Source of the DNA: Candidatus Woesearchaeota archaeon
GTDB taxonomy: Archaea; Nanobdellota; Nanobdellia; Woesearchaeales; JACPBO01
Direction of reading: 5' to 3'
DNA length: 64,000 bases
NCBI GenBank assembly: GCA_030651135.1
Contig: JAUSCS010000006.1
Location: 194,851 to 258,850, forward strand
A program made the position numbers and the translations under genes. A model generated the notes under the pieces. The model did not search any database. It saw nothing but the letters and a program-made list of their open reading frames with translations, and was not told where the DNA came from. This document shows, in pieces, positions 50,501 to 59,138 of this stretch. Within the stretch, counting starts at the first letter, position 1. Every line of letters starts with the position of its first letter.

Positions 50501-53500
50501 TTGACTGATTTGAGTACGCGCCATTTAATGGGCTTTGCAATGTTATTGTTGGAAGAACAGTATCAACTATAAATCTAATAACTTTTGGCTCAGTCATCGG
50601 AATTCCATTTGTGTACTTGGCATAAATTGTGAGTGTATAATTTCCATTAGAAAGGTTTCCAATAAAGCTCAATGTAAAGTTTTGTGCTGGCGCAGTTGTT
50701 GTTGGGAAAACTATTGATGTGTTTATGCCCTCTATTTTTGCTTCGGTGAGTATTGATGAACTATCAAAGTCTATCTTTATATTTGGAGCCGGGATGTTTA
50801 TGTATTGCAGATTGTTTAATTCTGAAGTAGATATGTTCTTTATACCCAAAACAAGTTTTACAATATTCGGGCCAGAGTTGCCATTCCATATGCACCTGTT
50901 GCTCGTATTGCTGCATATGTCTGCAGGAGAGCAGTCTGCATCAACAAGGCATTTTTTGTTTCTGCTGCAGTATTTGCCTTCCGCATTGCATATATTGCCT
51001 CCGCAGTCAACATCTGTTTCATTGTCATTCTGATATGTGTCTGAGCAAGTTGGAAGCTGGCATGTATTGCTTGCAGGATTGCAGAAGCTTGAACTGCAGT
51101 CTGCATTGCTTGTGCAGTTTTTGTTTTCTGTGCATGAATCACATGAGCCGCCGCAGTCAATATCTGTTTCGCCATAATTTTCAATTCCATCAGTGCAATG
51201 TTCCGGGAATTTAGATGGATCAATTATTATGCCATTGCTGCCCATTACCGTGCTCCATAAGCCGACATAGTTCTTGGCTTTGGCTGTGAAATAATACTTG
51301 TTGCCCGGTACAAGGGTTAATCCAGTTATTGCGCGCCAATCATCACTCAAATCAGTTGTATCTGTCCAATTTATGATTGTTTGTGCAGTATTATTATTTT
51401 TAAGAGTATATTGGTATAGTGTCACCCACGTGAAGTCTTCAGAAGCATTCCATTTAACTCTTAGCTCATCAGTCTTCCATGCATATTCCGCTAAACTTAT
51501 ATTTGTTAAGCCAGTTATGTCTGCTGAATCGTCCACATAGCTCATCACAGGCAGAGTGGGGTCTGCTACAATTGTTAAAGTATAAACAGGCGTCCATGTT
51601 CCGCCTGAAGCGCATTTTATGTAATATAAATTTGGGCCTTGTGAGAGAGTTACACTGGCAGTGTGCCTATAGTGGTCTATTGTGCTCAATGAGCTTATGA
51701 TGTTGTCGAGTGTTGTGCCAAGCAGGCATTCCGACTTCTTGTTGGTTGTTATGTTTATTTTCCCCGACAATGCGCTGGTGTAATTTACCGTATAATCTGT
51801 TATGTTCAATGCCTTTGACAAGTCAACTGAAAATGTTATGGGTGCTGTTGTTGAAGGCAATCCTGAATAGCCTTCGCAGGCAACGTAATATGTGTACGTA
51901 TAAACTTGCGCTGCTGCTGAGAGCTCTATTGTTGCATTGTGCATCGTATTGAAGCTTTCCTCATCATAGCCTGGGAATTTGCCCTCCATTGATGCATAAT
52001 CTGATGTTGTGCTGCTGTATTTGCAGAGTGTTGGATCAAAATATGTTTCCACAAAAAGCGTTATATTCGGAGGGATTTCTACAACAGGGTCTGGGGCAGC
52101 GTAATTGGCAGTTATTGTCGGAGACTGATTTATAACTGTGAGATTAAGCGCTTTTGAAACTTCAGGATAATAATTGTCATTGCACCTCACATATAAAAAG
52201 TGCTTATTAAGGTCGGATATTTGGCTGAAGCCAGTTACTGTATGGTTAAACCCATTTGATGATGTAAAGTTGTTCATGTTTGAATAAGTGAGGTTTGAAT
52301 CTAGGTAATATTTGCATGCTGCAACATCATCAGTATTAACTATGACATCGAATGTTAAGGTGGAGGCAAAGCCGAAACGGGGCCTTAGCATTGTGATGTT
52401 CAATGGCAGAGCATTTATTGTGAATGTTGTTGTGCTTGAAACTGCATTTCCTGCATAATCATGGGCTGTTATTATTAATGTTTTTTGCCCATCTGAAAAT
52501 TGCTGTGATTTTGTGAATAATTTGCTGTCCGTCGATGAAAATTGAGATGTGTTTAATGAGATGGTGTTGACTGTAACATCGTCTAAGAATACTTTTTCGC
52601 TGAAGTTAATTGTTATTGAAGTTGTTGATGCTGCCGAATAGTTGCCGTTTATTGGATTCAGCACAGTTATTGTTGGCGGAGTTGTGTCAACTATAAATGT
52701 TTTTGTAAATGTTGTCGGCATTGCCGTATCAAAATCATCTTTTGCCCTCACTGAAAATGTATAAACGCCTTCGCTTAATGCTGCTGTCGGGATAAATGTA
52801 TAGGTGATGCTATCTGACGAATAAGTATTGAATATTATGTCTGCTGCTGAACTGTTTATTTTTGACAAAATTATTGTTGCAGGCTCATCAAATAGTGTGG
52901 TTATTGCCGGCAATGCACTCTTTGTGTAAATGATTTCATTTACTTCTGTGCCGTCTGTTATGCTTAGGTTAAGTACGTGGGGTGGGGTTGGCACTGGAGT
53001 AATAAGAATGTTTTGAACGATCCCCAGATTATGCGCAGGATCTTCTGTATAATATTTTATAATATTGTTGTCCTGAGTTGCTGAATCGCCATCATTTGTC
53101 AGTTCGAACAGGAATGCCTGGGTTGCACCATCATAAGTGAAAACAGTATAGTCATTAATGTAGAACTTCAACTGTGTTGTTGAATTAGTATAAGGATGCT
53201 GTGCTACAATGCAATCTGCCTCGTCGCTGCCATAGTGGCAAAGATATGTCCTGTAATCTGATGCTGAAACTCTCCTGCTGTAGTCTGATTTTGATGTTTG
53301 GTCATAAATCTGAATGTCTAAGTACTTGTATGAATTGTCTATGTCTTTTACCGGAACAATTGTTGTTGTTGGCTTAAAGTAATCTGCTTCGCAAACTGCA
53401 TCATCATCTAAGCAATCTTGGGTATAGTTGTTGTCTGCATTTTTATGGCAGGCCCCATTGAGATTTAATTCGCATACGCCAATAGAACAGTTATCAGGGC

Positions 53501-55007
53501 TTCTAGTTGTGATTGTATTGCTTGCATCTAATGTTATGTGCTGATCTCCGCATTCTGTTTCGCTATAATTTAAACAGGTCATTACATTGCAGCTGATTGC
53601 AACTGAGCCATTAGTGTAGCAAGGATAATTGGGTGTTGATAATGCTCCGGATTTTTGCGAAGTGCATATATCAAATATCTCGTTGTATGCCTGAAGATTT
53701 GAAGCTGCACTTGTTCCCTCAAGATTGCATAATTCGCAATTGCTTTTGTCGAGATCAACACAGACGCCTATTCCAATTTCATCAATTGTATCTGTCCACT
53801 GGCAACTCCCTACATTGCAGTTATTGCTTTCGCATGCTGATTCTGATTTATAATCATAGCAGAGCATGCTTGGATTGCAGTCATAGCAGTAATCTGTAAT
53901 TGACGGAGATTTATCATAAAAGCAGTATTTTGGCGAAGTTATGCCTTCGCAGAGAGATCTGCCGAAGAAGATCGCATACGGATTTGCGCTTACATTCGAG
54001 CATTGCCCTGCCTTCAGGCAGGATGCTGTTGCGCCATCTGCCACACACACATCTGCATAAGTTGACGAGCATGGCGGATCAGGTCCAACCAACATATTAC
54101 TATCATCACAGTCATACGCATTGTTGAAGCGGCTGCTGTAGCGTGTTTTGACATCAAGCAGGAAAAGATTGTCGCTTGCGCTACTAAATCCTCTATCGAT
54201 TAAATAGTCTTTGAACTCAAGATAGCTTGAATTATGCAGGCAGAATTTGTCGCTGAGCTTGTGCCAGCATTCTATGTTGCCTGTTGTGGCATTTAAATAG
54301 CGCGGCCCTGAAGCTCCTGATAATGCATAATCTGCAACTATCTTGTAAGTGTAGTTTGTATCCCACAATACATCGCTATCGATATAGAAATTATTCGGCG
54401 TTGTTGCAATTTGGGTGTATGAAGCGCAGCTGTTTGTTGTGCATCTTGAAATAGTGTACTGGCTTACTGTGCAGCCCGCATAAAAGTTAAGCTGCATTCC
54501 TAACTCGCCTTTGGGGTATGTCACTGTTACATTAGGCGGCTGCGTGTATGTTACATCATTGCATGTTCCTGTTGGCAGCGGAGGTGGCGGAGGGGTGGCG
54601 CATACATCCGTACATGTTCTTCCGTCATAAGCTGTGAATGTCTGGGCTGCAATTATTGGGCATTCTGCTTCTACAACATAACTTGTTCCGCCAGGGCAGC
54701 AGCAGCCGAGTGTTGTACACTGCGATATTTCAGAGTATGGTTGTGTGCTGCTGTAATAATTGGACTGACAGTCTGAATATGCTGACGGCCCATAGCCAGT
54801 TGCAGCAGAATAATAATATGGATAATCTGCTTCAGGTGTCGGGCAGCAGTCTGCCAAAGCAGCGTCTGTGCAGATCCTTGATCCTGCATTTGAATTATAG
54901 CAGGTTTGCTGCGCCTGCGGAAGCGTGAACTCAGCCAATAATGTTATGAATGCTGCTGCAAAAAATACGAGCATCGCTATTTTTATTTTATTATTTTTCA
55001 TTTTCAT
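47511..55007 (-). CDS. Giant Cys-rich, Ig-like repeat surface protein with C-terminal anchor
   Basis: 2498 residues. Signal peptide 1-32; a Cys-rich N-terminal region follows. Ig-like/fibronectin-like domains form two long similar arrays (about 770-1260 and 1490-1975), each followed by a Cys-rich array with ETDxDCGGxC repeats (about 1270-1390 and 1980-2190). A DUF4215-like CGNGFKDAGEECDDGNTASGDGCSASC ends the outer part. One membrane helix (about 2222-2245) leads to a Lys/Glu/Pro-rich inner tail of 250 residues. Probable adhesin or surface scaffold. It overlaps its upstream gene by 4 nt, so it is co-expressed with the pilin-like genes on both sides. Confidence 0.8.
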   Translation of the reverse strand: MKMKNNKIKIAMLVFFAAAFITLLAEFTLPQAQQTCYNSNAGSRICTDAALADCCPTPEADYPYYYSAATGYGPSAYSDCQSNYYSSTQPYSEISQCTTLGCCCPGGTSYVVEAECPIIAAQTFTAYDGRTCTDVCATPPPPPLPTGTCNDVTYTQPPNVTVTYPKGELGMQLNFYAGCTVSQYTISRCTTNSCASYTQIATTPNNFYIDSDVLWDTNYTYKIVADYALSGASGPRYLNATTGNIECWHKLSDKFCLHNSSYLEFKDYLIDRGFSSASDNLFLLDVKTRYSSRFNNAYDCDDSNMLVGPDPPCSSTYADVCVADGATASCLKAGQCSNVSANPYAIFFGRSLCEGITSPKYCFYDKSPSITDYCYDCNPSMLCYDYKSESACESNNCNVGSCQWTDTIDEIGIGVCVDLDKSNCELCNLEGTSAASNLQAYNEIFDICTSQKSGALSTPNYPCYTNGSVAISCNVMTCLNYSETECGDQHITLDASNTITTRSPDNCSIGVCELNLNGACHKNADNNYTQDCLDDDAVCEADYFKPTTTIVPVKDIDNSYKYLDIQIYDQTSKSDYSRRVSASDYRTYLCHYGSDEADCIVAQHPYTNSTTQLKFYINDYTVFTYDGATQAFLFELTNDGDSATQDNNIIKYYTEDPAHNLGIVQNILITPVPTPPHVLNLSITDGTEVNEIIYTKSALPAITTLFDEPATIILSKINSSAADIIFNTYSSDSITYTFIPTAALSEGVYTFSVRAKDDFDTAMPTTFTKTFIVDTTPPTITVLNPINGNYSAASTTSITINFSEKVFLDDVTVNTISLNTSQFSSTDSKLFTKSQQFSDGQKTLIITAHDYAGNAVSSTTTFTINALPLNITMLRPRFGFASTLTFDVIVNTDDVAACKYYLDSNLTYSNMNNFTSSNGFNHTVTGFSQISDLNKHFLYVRCNDNYYPEVSKALNLTVINQSPTITANYAAPDPVVEIPPNITLFVETYFDPTLCKYSSTTSDYASMEGKFPGYDEESFNTMHNATIELSAAAQVYTYTYYVACEGYSGLPSTTAPITFSVDLSKALNITDYTVNYTSALSGKINITTNKKSECLLGTTLDNIISSLSTIDHYRHTASVTLSQGPNLYYIKCASGGTWTPVYTLTIVADPTLPVMSYVDDSADITGLTNISLAEYAWKTDELRVKWNASEDFTWVTLYQYTLKNNNTAQTIINWTDTTDLSDDWRAITGLTLVPGNKYYFTAKAKNYVGLWSTVMGSNGIIIDPSKFPEHCTDGIENYGETDIDCGGSCDSCTENKNCTSNADCSSSFCNPASNTCQLPTCSDTYQNDNETDVDCGGNICNAEGKYCSRNKKCLVDADCSPADICSNTSNRCIWNGNSGPNIVKLVLGIKNISTSELNNLQYINIPAPNIKIDFDSSSILTEAKIEGINTSIVFPTTTAPAQNFTLSFIGNLSNGNYTLTIYAKYTNGIPMTEPKVIRFIVDTVLPTITLQSPLNGAYSNQSNLSMRFNFSEAVILDDVLVDAVSLIPATFTTSDNKLFTKSQNFSDGSKTLIITAHDYAGSVVQSISTFEVDAVPLTITMLYPPYNVSPTPRFNITIGTDKAVQCRQSLDISVQSFNNMAGFDISNSTLHELYNLYITDENTHNFYVKCNDTQRGIMSQTFVIRVDSSLPQIITAYANPSLIVEAPPNATLKVQTNEAAICKYSNATQNYSQMEGNFSSYTQKQFDTIHNKILYLPTEERSYTYYAACENLAGWTSATSTISFVVNLSAPTAITIYSPTYSNTNQTKIDIGTNKNSECYWGMSSSSIIYSFSETTGYRHKHTPNQQEGSNTYYAKCIAAGVWSDPVTITFVVDTNKPNMSYVDDSSNLANNTQFSYFTDRLQAKWHGTDVGSGIWYYMYLLEDSYLNVVVNWTASSIDDQWYWLTKDNEPNWAQTNGTKLNLTNLRSYKFKVKAVDYANWTSDIKASDGVTVDILKLPSHCVDLLFESDTETDVDCGKQCIGCTNSKNCLINSDCLSGYCPNSTKKCTTPSCSDNVQNGDETDKDCGGSCPDCTEGKKCIQTSDCATSLKCKSGICKKDLDNCKDAKLSGDETDIDCGGGCDSCDSGKNCLDNSDCITNYCSPSKKCITQTCSDNIKNSDETDKDCGGAACSKCQVGKVCLISRDCTTNYCLNGYCNERVNVTAVCGNGFKDAGEECDDGNTASGDGCSASCRLEAEGGGFNWFPILLTLIILAALSGGGYAFYAYYYAPYLQKKKPYYAPRMQQPISLSRPEAKPGFIQRPAQPVQRSREIKRAAEAKEREKIFKSFDEEKPLEKIVEKPAEKMKEEIKEKSEIKKEIKPEITEMKEEAKTAPEAAKPSDIFARLRKLAEKPKGTLEKEIKKPVKSKKAAKPSKKDDAFRRLKEIAAKNLKGDYAKKLLALTESKGMAKQDLSKTFSNLFKTKKITKNLAEEILLQLMKLDKITKSDAKFLLSDLAGQKLISEEQAKKILSNLDAE

Positions 55008-56251
55008 GATATTGTGAGCGCTATTAACTGGTAATCTGACAGCTCCCCGTCAGTTGCATTGACTAATATGCTCAGGCCATTGTTTTTATCTGTATCTGTT
55101 ATTGTATAAGTGGGCTGAAGAGGATATGCGATGTTATTTTTATAATAAACAAAACTAATTGCATCTTCATCAGGGTCATCTGCAATTATAGTTTCACTTT
55201 CCCATGTTGTGCTTCCGCTTATTTTGGTTATGTTATTCAGCATATCTGTGGTTATTAGGTCATCTGCCACAAATGTCATCCCTGTTGGCGGCCCTGAAAT
55301 CAGTTGCAATGCTGGCATTCTGTTTTTCCTTGCAAACCTCATAATATAAGGCTCGTTCCATATCTTTGACTGCGTATCCATTATTGATATTAAGTCATCT
55401 TTATTATAATAGTCCCTTGTGACCACAACCTGCATTTCGCTGCTGCTTAGCGTGCTTGGATTGAAGTCAATGTCTGTTATGTCTTTGTTTATGAGGACTT
55501 TAACAAATTCTCCATATATCTTTTTCAGCCTTACTTTCTGGTTTGAGTTGAATTTGCTGATCTTCACTTTTTGGCCTGTTGCTGTTTTTGTTATTTCCAG
55601 AGGAAATCTGAGATTCACTGAAACATCTTTTTTTCCGATAATTGTTGATGTATTTGGCGCTTCTGCAATGACACTGAATCCCTGCGGCTGGAAAACGCTG
55701 AAATCTGTGCAGTTTCGGATGTGTGTGTTAACGTACTCCTCCAATTGCCTTTGCAATGAATGGGATCCCTGGTTTTTATATAATGGCGGGAATTTGTCTT
55801 CACCGTAAATTTTGAATGATGGCGGGTTGTTTGGGTAATCCGGCCATGGGTATGTTGGCGGCTCAATGGATAATGGAGGTACTGAAACTCCTAAAGGCAT
55901 TATTGCATAAGGTATTATGTAACTGCCATCCTTCACATAAAATTTGCCTACCTCATCTGCACGGTAATCTTTTTCTGTTCCGCCCTGCGAACTGAATATC
56001 CTTCCTCCCTGCTTTCCCAATAACTGCAAAGCATCTGCTGAGACCTTGTCAAGGCAGAATGTTACATAATTTTGTATCGGGTTTATCTCTTTAATCTGTT
56101 CTTCTGTCAGCTGGGCTTCTCCACCGGCTTCTTCTCTTGCTGCATAATTTATGATATAAAACACCAGCCCGAAGATGATTAAGATGACTATTCCGATTAT
56201 CATGAAGACGGTTATCTGCGATTTCTTGTTAAAATTATTTTTCGGGTTCAT
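55004..56251 (-). CDS. Pilin-like protein with large outer domain
   Basis: 415 residues. NNFNKKSQITVFMIIGIVILIIFGLVFYII is the pilin-like start. The outer domain has YVTFCLDKVSADALQLLGKQGG, the Pro-rich PPLSIEPPTYPWPDYPNNPPS, a long basic beta domain and an Ig/cadherin-like end (DPDEDAISFVYYKN, TDGELSDYQLIALTIS). Similar proteins occur, to my knowledge, in other DPANN archaea without a known role. It overlaps the gene upstream by 17 nt. Confidence 0.66.
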   Translation of the reverse strand: MNPKNNFNKKSQITVFMIIGIVILIIFGLVFYIINYAAREEAGGEAQLTEEQIKEINPIQNYVTFCLDKVSADALQLLGKQGGRIFSSQGGTEKDYRADEVGKFYVKDGSYIIPYAIMPLGVSVPPLSIEPPTYPWPDYPNNPPSFKIYGEDKFPPLYKNQGSHSLQRQLEEYVNTHIRNCTDFSVFQPQGFSVIAEAPNTSTIIGKKDVSVNLRFPLEITKTATGQKVKISKFNSNQKVRLKKIYGEFVKVLINKDITDIDFNPSTLSSSEMQVVVTRDYYNKDDLISIMDTQSKIWNEPYIMRFARKNRMPALQLISGPPTGMTFVADDLITTDMLNNITKISGSTTWESETIIADDPDEDAISFVYYKNNIAYPLQPTYTITDTDKNNGLSILVNATDGELSDYQLIALTIS

Positions 56252-56969
56252 TTTTTGTTTTATTTTTTATATCTTCAATGATTTCATAAACCAAATGCTT
56301 TGGCCAGCCTAGTTTTATGAGCCCTTTTTCAATCTGCTCAGCTTTGTAGCCTTTTTTAAGAGCGCCTTCAATATATTTTTTCAGCTTTTCATTTTTATCA
56401 AGCTGCTTTTTCTCTTCCAGCTTTTTGAAAAAGTTATTCCTCATTCTTTCAAGGATGAAGAAGATTGCTGCAATTATAGCTATTACTGCTGCGATTATTA
56501 TTGAAAATGCACTGATTTTTATTTTTACCTTTCCTTTTGCAGGGCAGTCTTGCAGGCATGATGATGAACTTTCGTCCTGTCCGCATATGTTGTTGCCGCA
56601 TTTATTTGCATATCTGCCGACATCTACGTCTAATGCCCTTATTCCGTTTTGATCAAATATCTCGATCCTTTTTCCGTTTTCAAAATATGGCGTTCTCACT
56701 GTTGTTTTATTCCCGAACATTGAAAACTTGAATGAATCCAGGATCTGGTTTTCAAAAGAGCTTATTTCCATTCTGTATCCTTTCTCAGGCTCTACCCTTG
56801 CAGGAGCCTTGCCGCCAATTACGTAGACGTGATCTAGGACAAGTTTTCCATTTTGAAGCTCAAGGGTGATTTCATAATGCTTGTCATTTGTTTGGACTTT
56901 TGCAGCCTGGACTAGAGCTATGTTTAATAAGAACAATACAATGACCAAAAATGTTTTTGTTTTGTTCAT
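56235..56969 (-). CDS. Single-pass surface protein with inner helical motif
   Basis: 244 residues. Signal peptide 1-22; a beta-rich outer domain; a Cys patch CGNNICGQDESSSSCLQDC (124-142); a membrane helix at about 150-173; then an inner tail. The tail has EGALKKGYKAEQIEKGLIKLGWPKHLVYEI (201-230), which resembles residues 12-40 of the protein encoded at 62513. The shared motif could dock both to the same inner partner. It precedes the 415-residue gene in the operon. Confidence 0.68.
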   Translation of the reverse strand: MNKTKTFLVIVLFLLNIALVQAAKVQTNDKHYEITLELQNGKLVLDHVYVIGGKAPARVEPEKGYRMEISSFENQILDSFKFSMFGNKTTVRTPYFENGKRIEIFDQNGIRALDVDVGRYANKCGNNICGQDESSSSCLQDCPAKGKVKIKISAFSIIIAAVIAIIAAIFFILERMRNNFFKKLEEKKQLDKNEKLKKYIEGALKKGYKAEQIEKGLIKLGWPKHLVYEIIEDIKNKTKNEPEK

Positions 56970-57095
56970 GTTTTTTTGTTTGTTTAATCTCTTTTTGGTT
57001 TTGATTGTTTTTTTATCTCAAACTGAATTTTCATGCTAAGTTTTTAGGTATTAGTTTTATTTTTGCCTGCTTTTTGTTTATCCTTATTTTATTAG

Positions 57096-57530
57096 TTATC
57101 TGCAACAACGCACATATACACTTGCTTTATCGCAATTGCTATTTGCATCCTCAGTAGCACATAACCAACCATTTCCTACTGGATAGTCAAACATAGCTGC
57201 ATCTGGCCACCACCCAACTTGACATCCGCCACCAGTCATTGTCCAACCAGCTTCACAGCTAATATCCGCTGTACACCTGACGGTTCCGGTTGAAAGCAAA
57301 GAAGTTAAAGTTGTACATTCCTTAAATCCTTCAAAATCCCCGCCATCAATCGCGCTCTGCAATGTCTTTGCAACTCCGCCAACAGTGACCATCAATTCGC
57401 CTCCGCTATGGCCGAACGTATCCGGCGTTGTTGTTCCATAACCTATGACCAATACAATGCCCGCTACAGCCAACACAAAAGCCATCAAAATATACAAATG
57501 TTTTTTTGCGATGTTCATTTTTATTTCCAT
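57096..57530 (-). CDS. Small secreted or anchored Cys-containing protein
   Basis: 144 residues. A hydrophobic segment (about 11-31) follows a short basic start. The outer part carries Cys in FKECTTL, VRCTADISCEAGWTMTGGGC, WLCATEDANSNCDKASVYVRCC; the WTMTGGGC and final CC resemble the ends of neighbouring Cys-rich proteins. GGGTGAGC lies just before the ATG. It follows the 87-residue gene after 22 nt; a 126-nt T-rich gap with no gene comes after it. Confidence 0.6.
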   Translation of the reverse strand: MEIKMNIAKKHLYILMAFVLAVAGIVLVIGYGTTTPDTFGHSGGELMVTVGGVAKTLQSAIDGGDFEGFKECTTLTSLLSTGTVRCTADISCEAGWTMTGGGCQVGWWPDAAMFDYPVGNGWLCATEDANSNCDKASVYVRCCR

Positions 57531-57552
57531 TTTAGCTCACCCTTTTTAGTTT

Positions 57553-57816
57553 TTATTCAGTTGTATTTTGATTGTTTGCAGCATTAAGGCAGCCCACATC
57601 TATGAAATTAAATGTTTGATTTCCCGCAAACAGGCTGACGGGCTGGCAGTTTCTTGATTGTTGGATTATTGCTACAATGCTATTCTGCAATCCTAGATTA
57701 TATCCATTCTGCTGTGCAGCAAAAATCTGTCCGTTATACCATGAATTTGCCAATAAAGCAAGAATTATGATGACTAAAACAGCTATTACAATGTAAAGTA
57801 TTTTTGTCTTTTCCAT
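57553..57816 (-). CDS. Small single-pass membrane protein
   Basis: 87 residues from the ATG at 57816, chosen because GAGGTG lies 7 nt upstream; a start at 57852 is possible. MEKTKILYIVIAVLVIIILALLANSWYNG is one membrane helix. The outer part is short (QNGYNLGLQNSIVAIIQQSRNCQPV) and has two Cys. Membrane-anchored accessory of the surface operon; function unknown. Confidence 0.6.
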   Translation of the reverse strand: MEKTKILYIVIAVLVIIILALLANSWYNGQIFAAQQNGYNLGLQNSIVAIIQQSRNCQPVSLFAGNQTFNFIDVGCLNAANNQNTTE

Positions 57817-57853
57817 CTTTTTCACCTCTTTGGTTTCAATTTTGTTTTTCATT

Positions 57854-59137
57854 TTATTTGCAGCATATCTTCAGGCTATAAAAATCGCATCTTGCAACAT
57901 GAGTGTTGTAAACAGGCCGTGCTGTTGCCTGCGCCAGTGAAGCGATGCAAGTCTCATCTGAATTGCAGCTTCCATCCCTATATGCGCATTGTGTTGTGTC
58001 TGGCGAAACGCAGATATTTGTTGAATATGTGTCCACTGCTGCATCTGGCTCTGCTGCATGAGCATTAGATGCTGCATTAAGCTTCAATATTCTTGTCCCG
58101 CAGCTGTTGCTTGTGAACTTGCTGCTTGGACAGCAGACCTTGTATGCTTCGTTGCATGACTGCGACGCATGTGAATTAGTTTCAGCATTCATTGAAAATA
58201 TGCAAGTCTGATCTGCAGTGCATGATGATGCAACTGCGCATTCTGCTGCTTCAGGGTTTATTGAAAATGGAGCAGATGCTGTATCTGTCAAAACAGGTGT
58301 GTTTGAAGTTGCTGTTATTTCTGCTGTATGAGCGCCAGTTGGTGCATTTACTGAATCCCACATAGTCATGTATTCGTTTCCGCCTTGGCTTGTAAGCACA
58401 AGATCATCTGCCAATCCAGGGCTGTTTATGTCTACAGCTACATCCACGCCAGACTGCGTATTATCAACAACAGTTGCTGTAATCTCAAACATTGTTCCAG
58501 ATGATGATGTCATGGGCGTAACTTGAACATTTGTTATTTCCGGCGGATTAGGGTTTATTGTAACAGTGACTGTATCAGGCTGGCTGTAAAGCTCGCCATC
58601 ATAGGCTGTTAATTGGAATTCATAAGTTCCTTCTTGTGTTGCTGTAAATGATGGCTTTTGAGCGGTTGTTGATGACAGTGTTATAGAAGTGCCTGATGTT
58701 TGCACCCAATTATAGGATAATTGCTCTCCTTCCGGGTCAGAACTGCCAGAGCCATCCAACTGCGTTATTGTATTTATAGCAGAGCTTTTATCCGTGCCAG
58801 CATTTGCTATTGGCGCAGCATTAGGAACCAAAACATTGACCACGATTTTATCCGCAGCAGTTTTTCCATCTGCATCAGTAACTGTTAATGTTGCTTCATA
58901 AACTCCTGATGTCAAATAAGTGTGAGAGGGATTTTGCTCGTTGCTAGTTGTTCCATCACCAAAATCCCAATAATAAGAAGCCACGGGATTGGTTGATATT
59001 GCATCGCCGATAAAATCAACTGTAAAGGGGGCAGAGCCGCTGACTGTCTTTGCCGGTGTGGTTATTTTAATTAAGAGCAACAGTACAATTACTGCAAAGA
59101 TGACCTTAAAGCTGTTTTTTAATTTTCCATTTTCCAT
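57854..59137 (-). CDS. Surface protein with PKD domains
   Basis: 427 residues. Membrane anchor or signal at about 8-27. A PKD domain (SYYWDFGDGTTSNEQNPSHTY) is followed by a second Ig-like domain (IANAGTDKSSAINTITQLDGSGSSDPEG), a third near 200-290 and a Cys-rich end (CAVASSCTADQTCIF; CNEAYKVCC; SLKICCK). The PKD domains are common in archaeal surface layers and bind proteins or glycans. It abuts neighbours by 1-nt gaps. Confidence 0.8.
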   Translation of the reverse strand: MENGKLKNSFKVIFAVIVLLLLIKITTPAKTVSGSAPFTVDFIGDAISTNPVASYYWDFGDGTTSNEQNPSHTYLTSGVYEATLTVTDADGKTAADKIVVNVLVPNAAPIANAGTDKSSAINTITQLDGSGSSDPEGEQLSYNWVQTSGTSITLSSTTAQKPSFTATQEGTYEFQLTAYDGELYSQPDTVTVTINPNPPEITNVQVTPMTSSSGTMFEITATVVDNTQSGVDVAVDINSPGLADDLVLTSQGGNEYMTMWDSVNAPTGAHTAEITATSNTPVLTDTASAPFSINPEAAECAVASSCTADQTCIFSMNAETNSHASQSCNEAYKVCCPSSKFTSNSCGTRILKLNAASNAHAAEPDAAVDTYSTNICVSPDTTQCAYRDGSCNSDETCIASLAQATARPVYNTHVARCDFYSLKICCK

Positions 59138-59138
59138 T

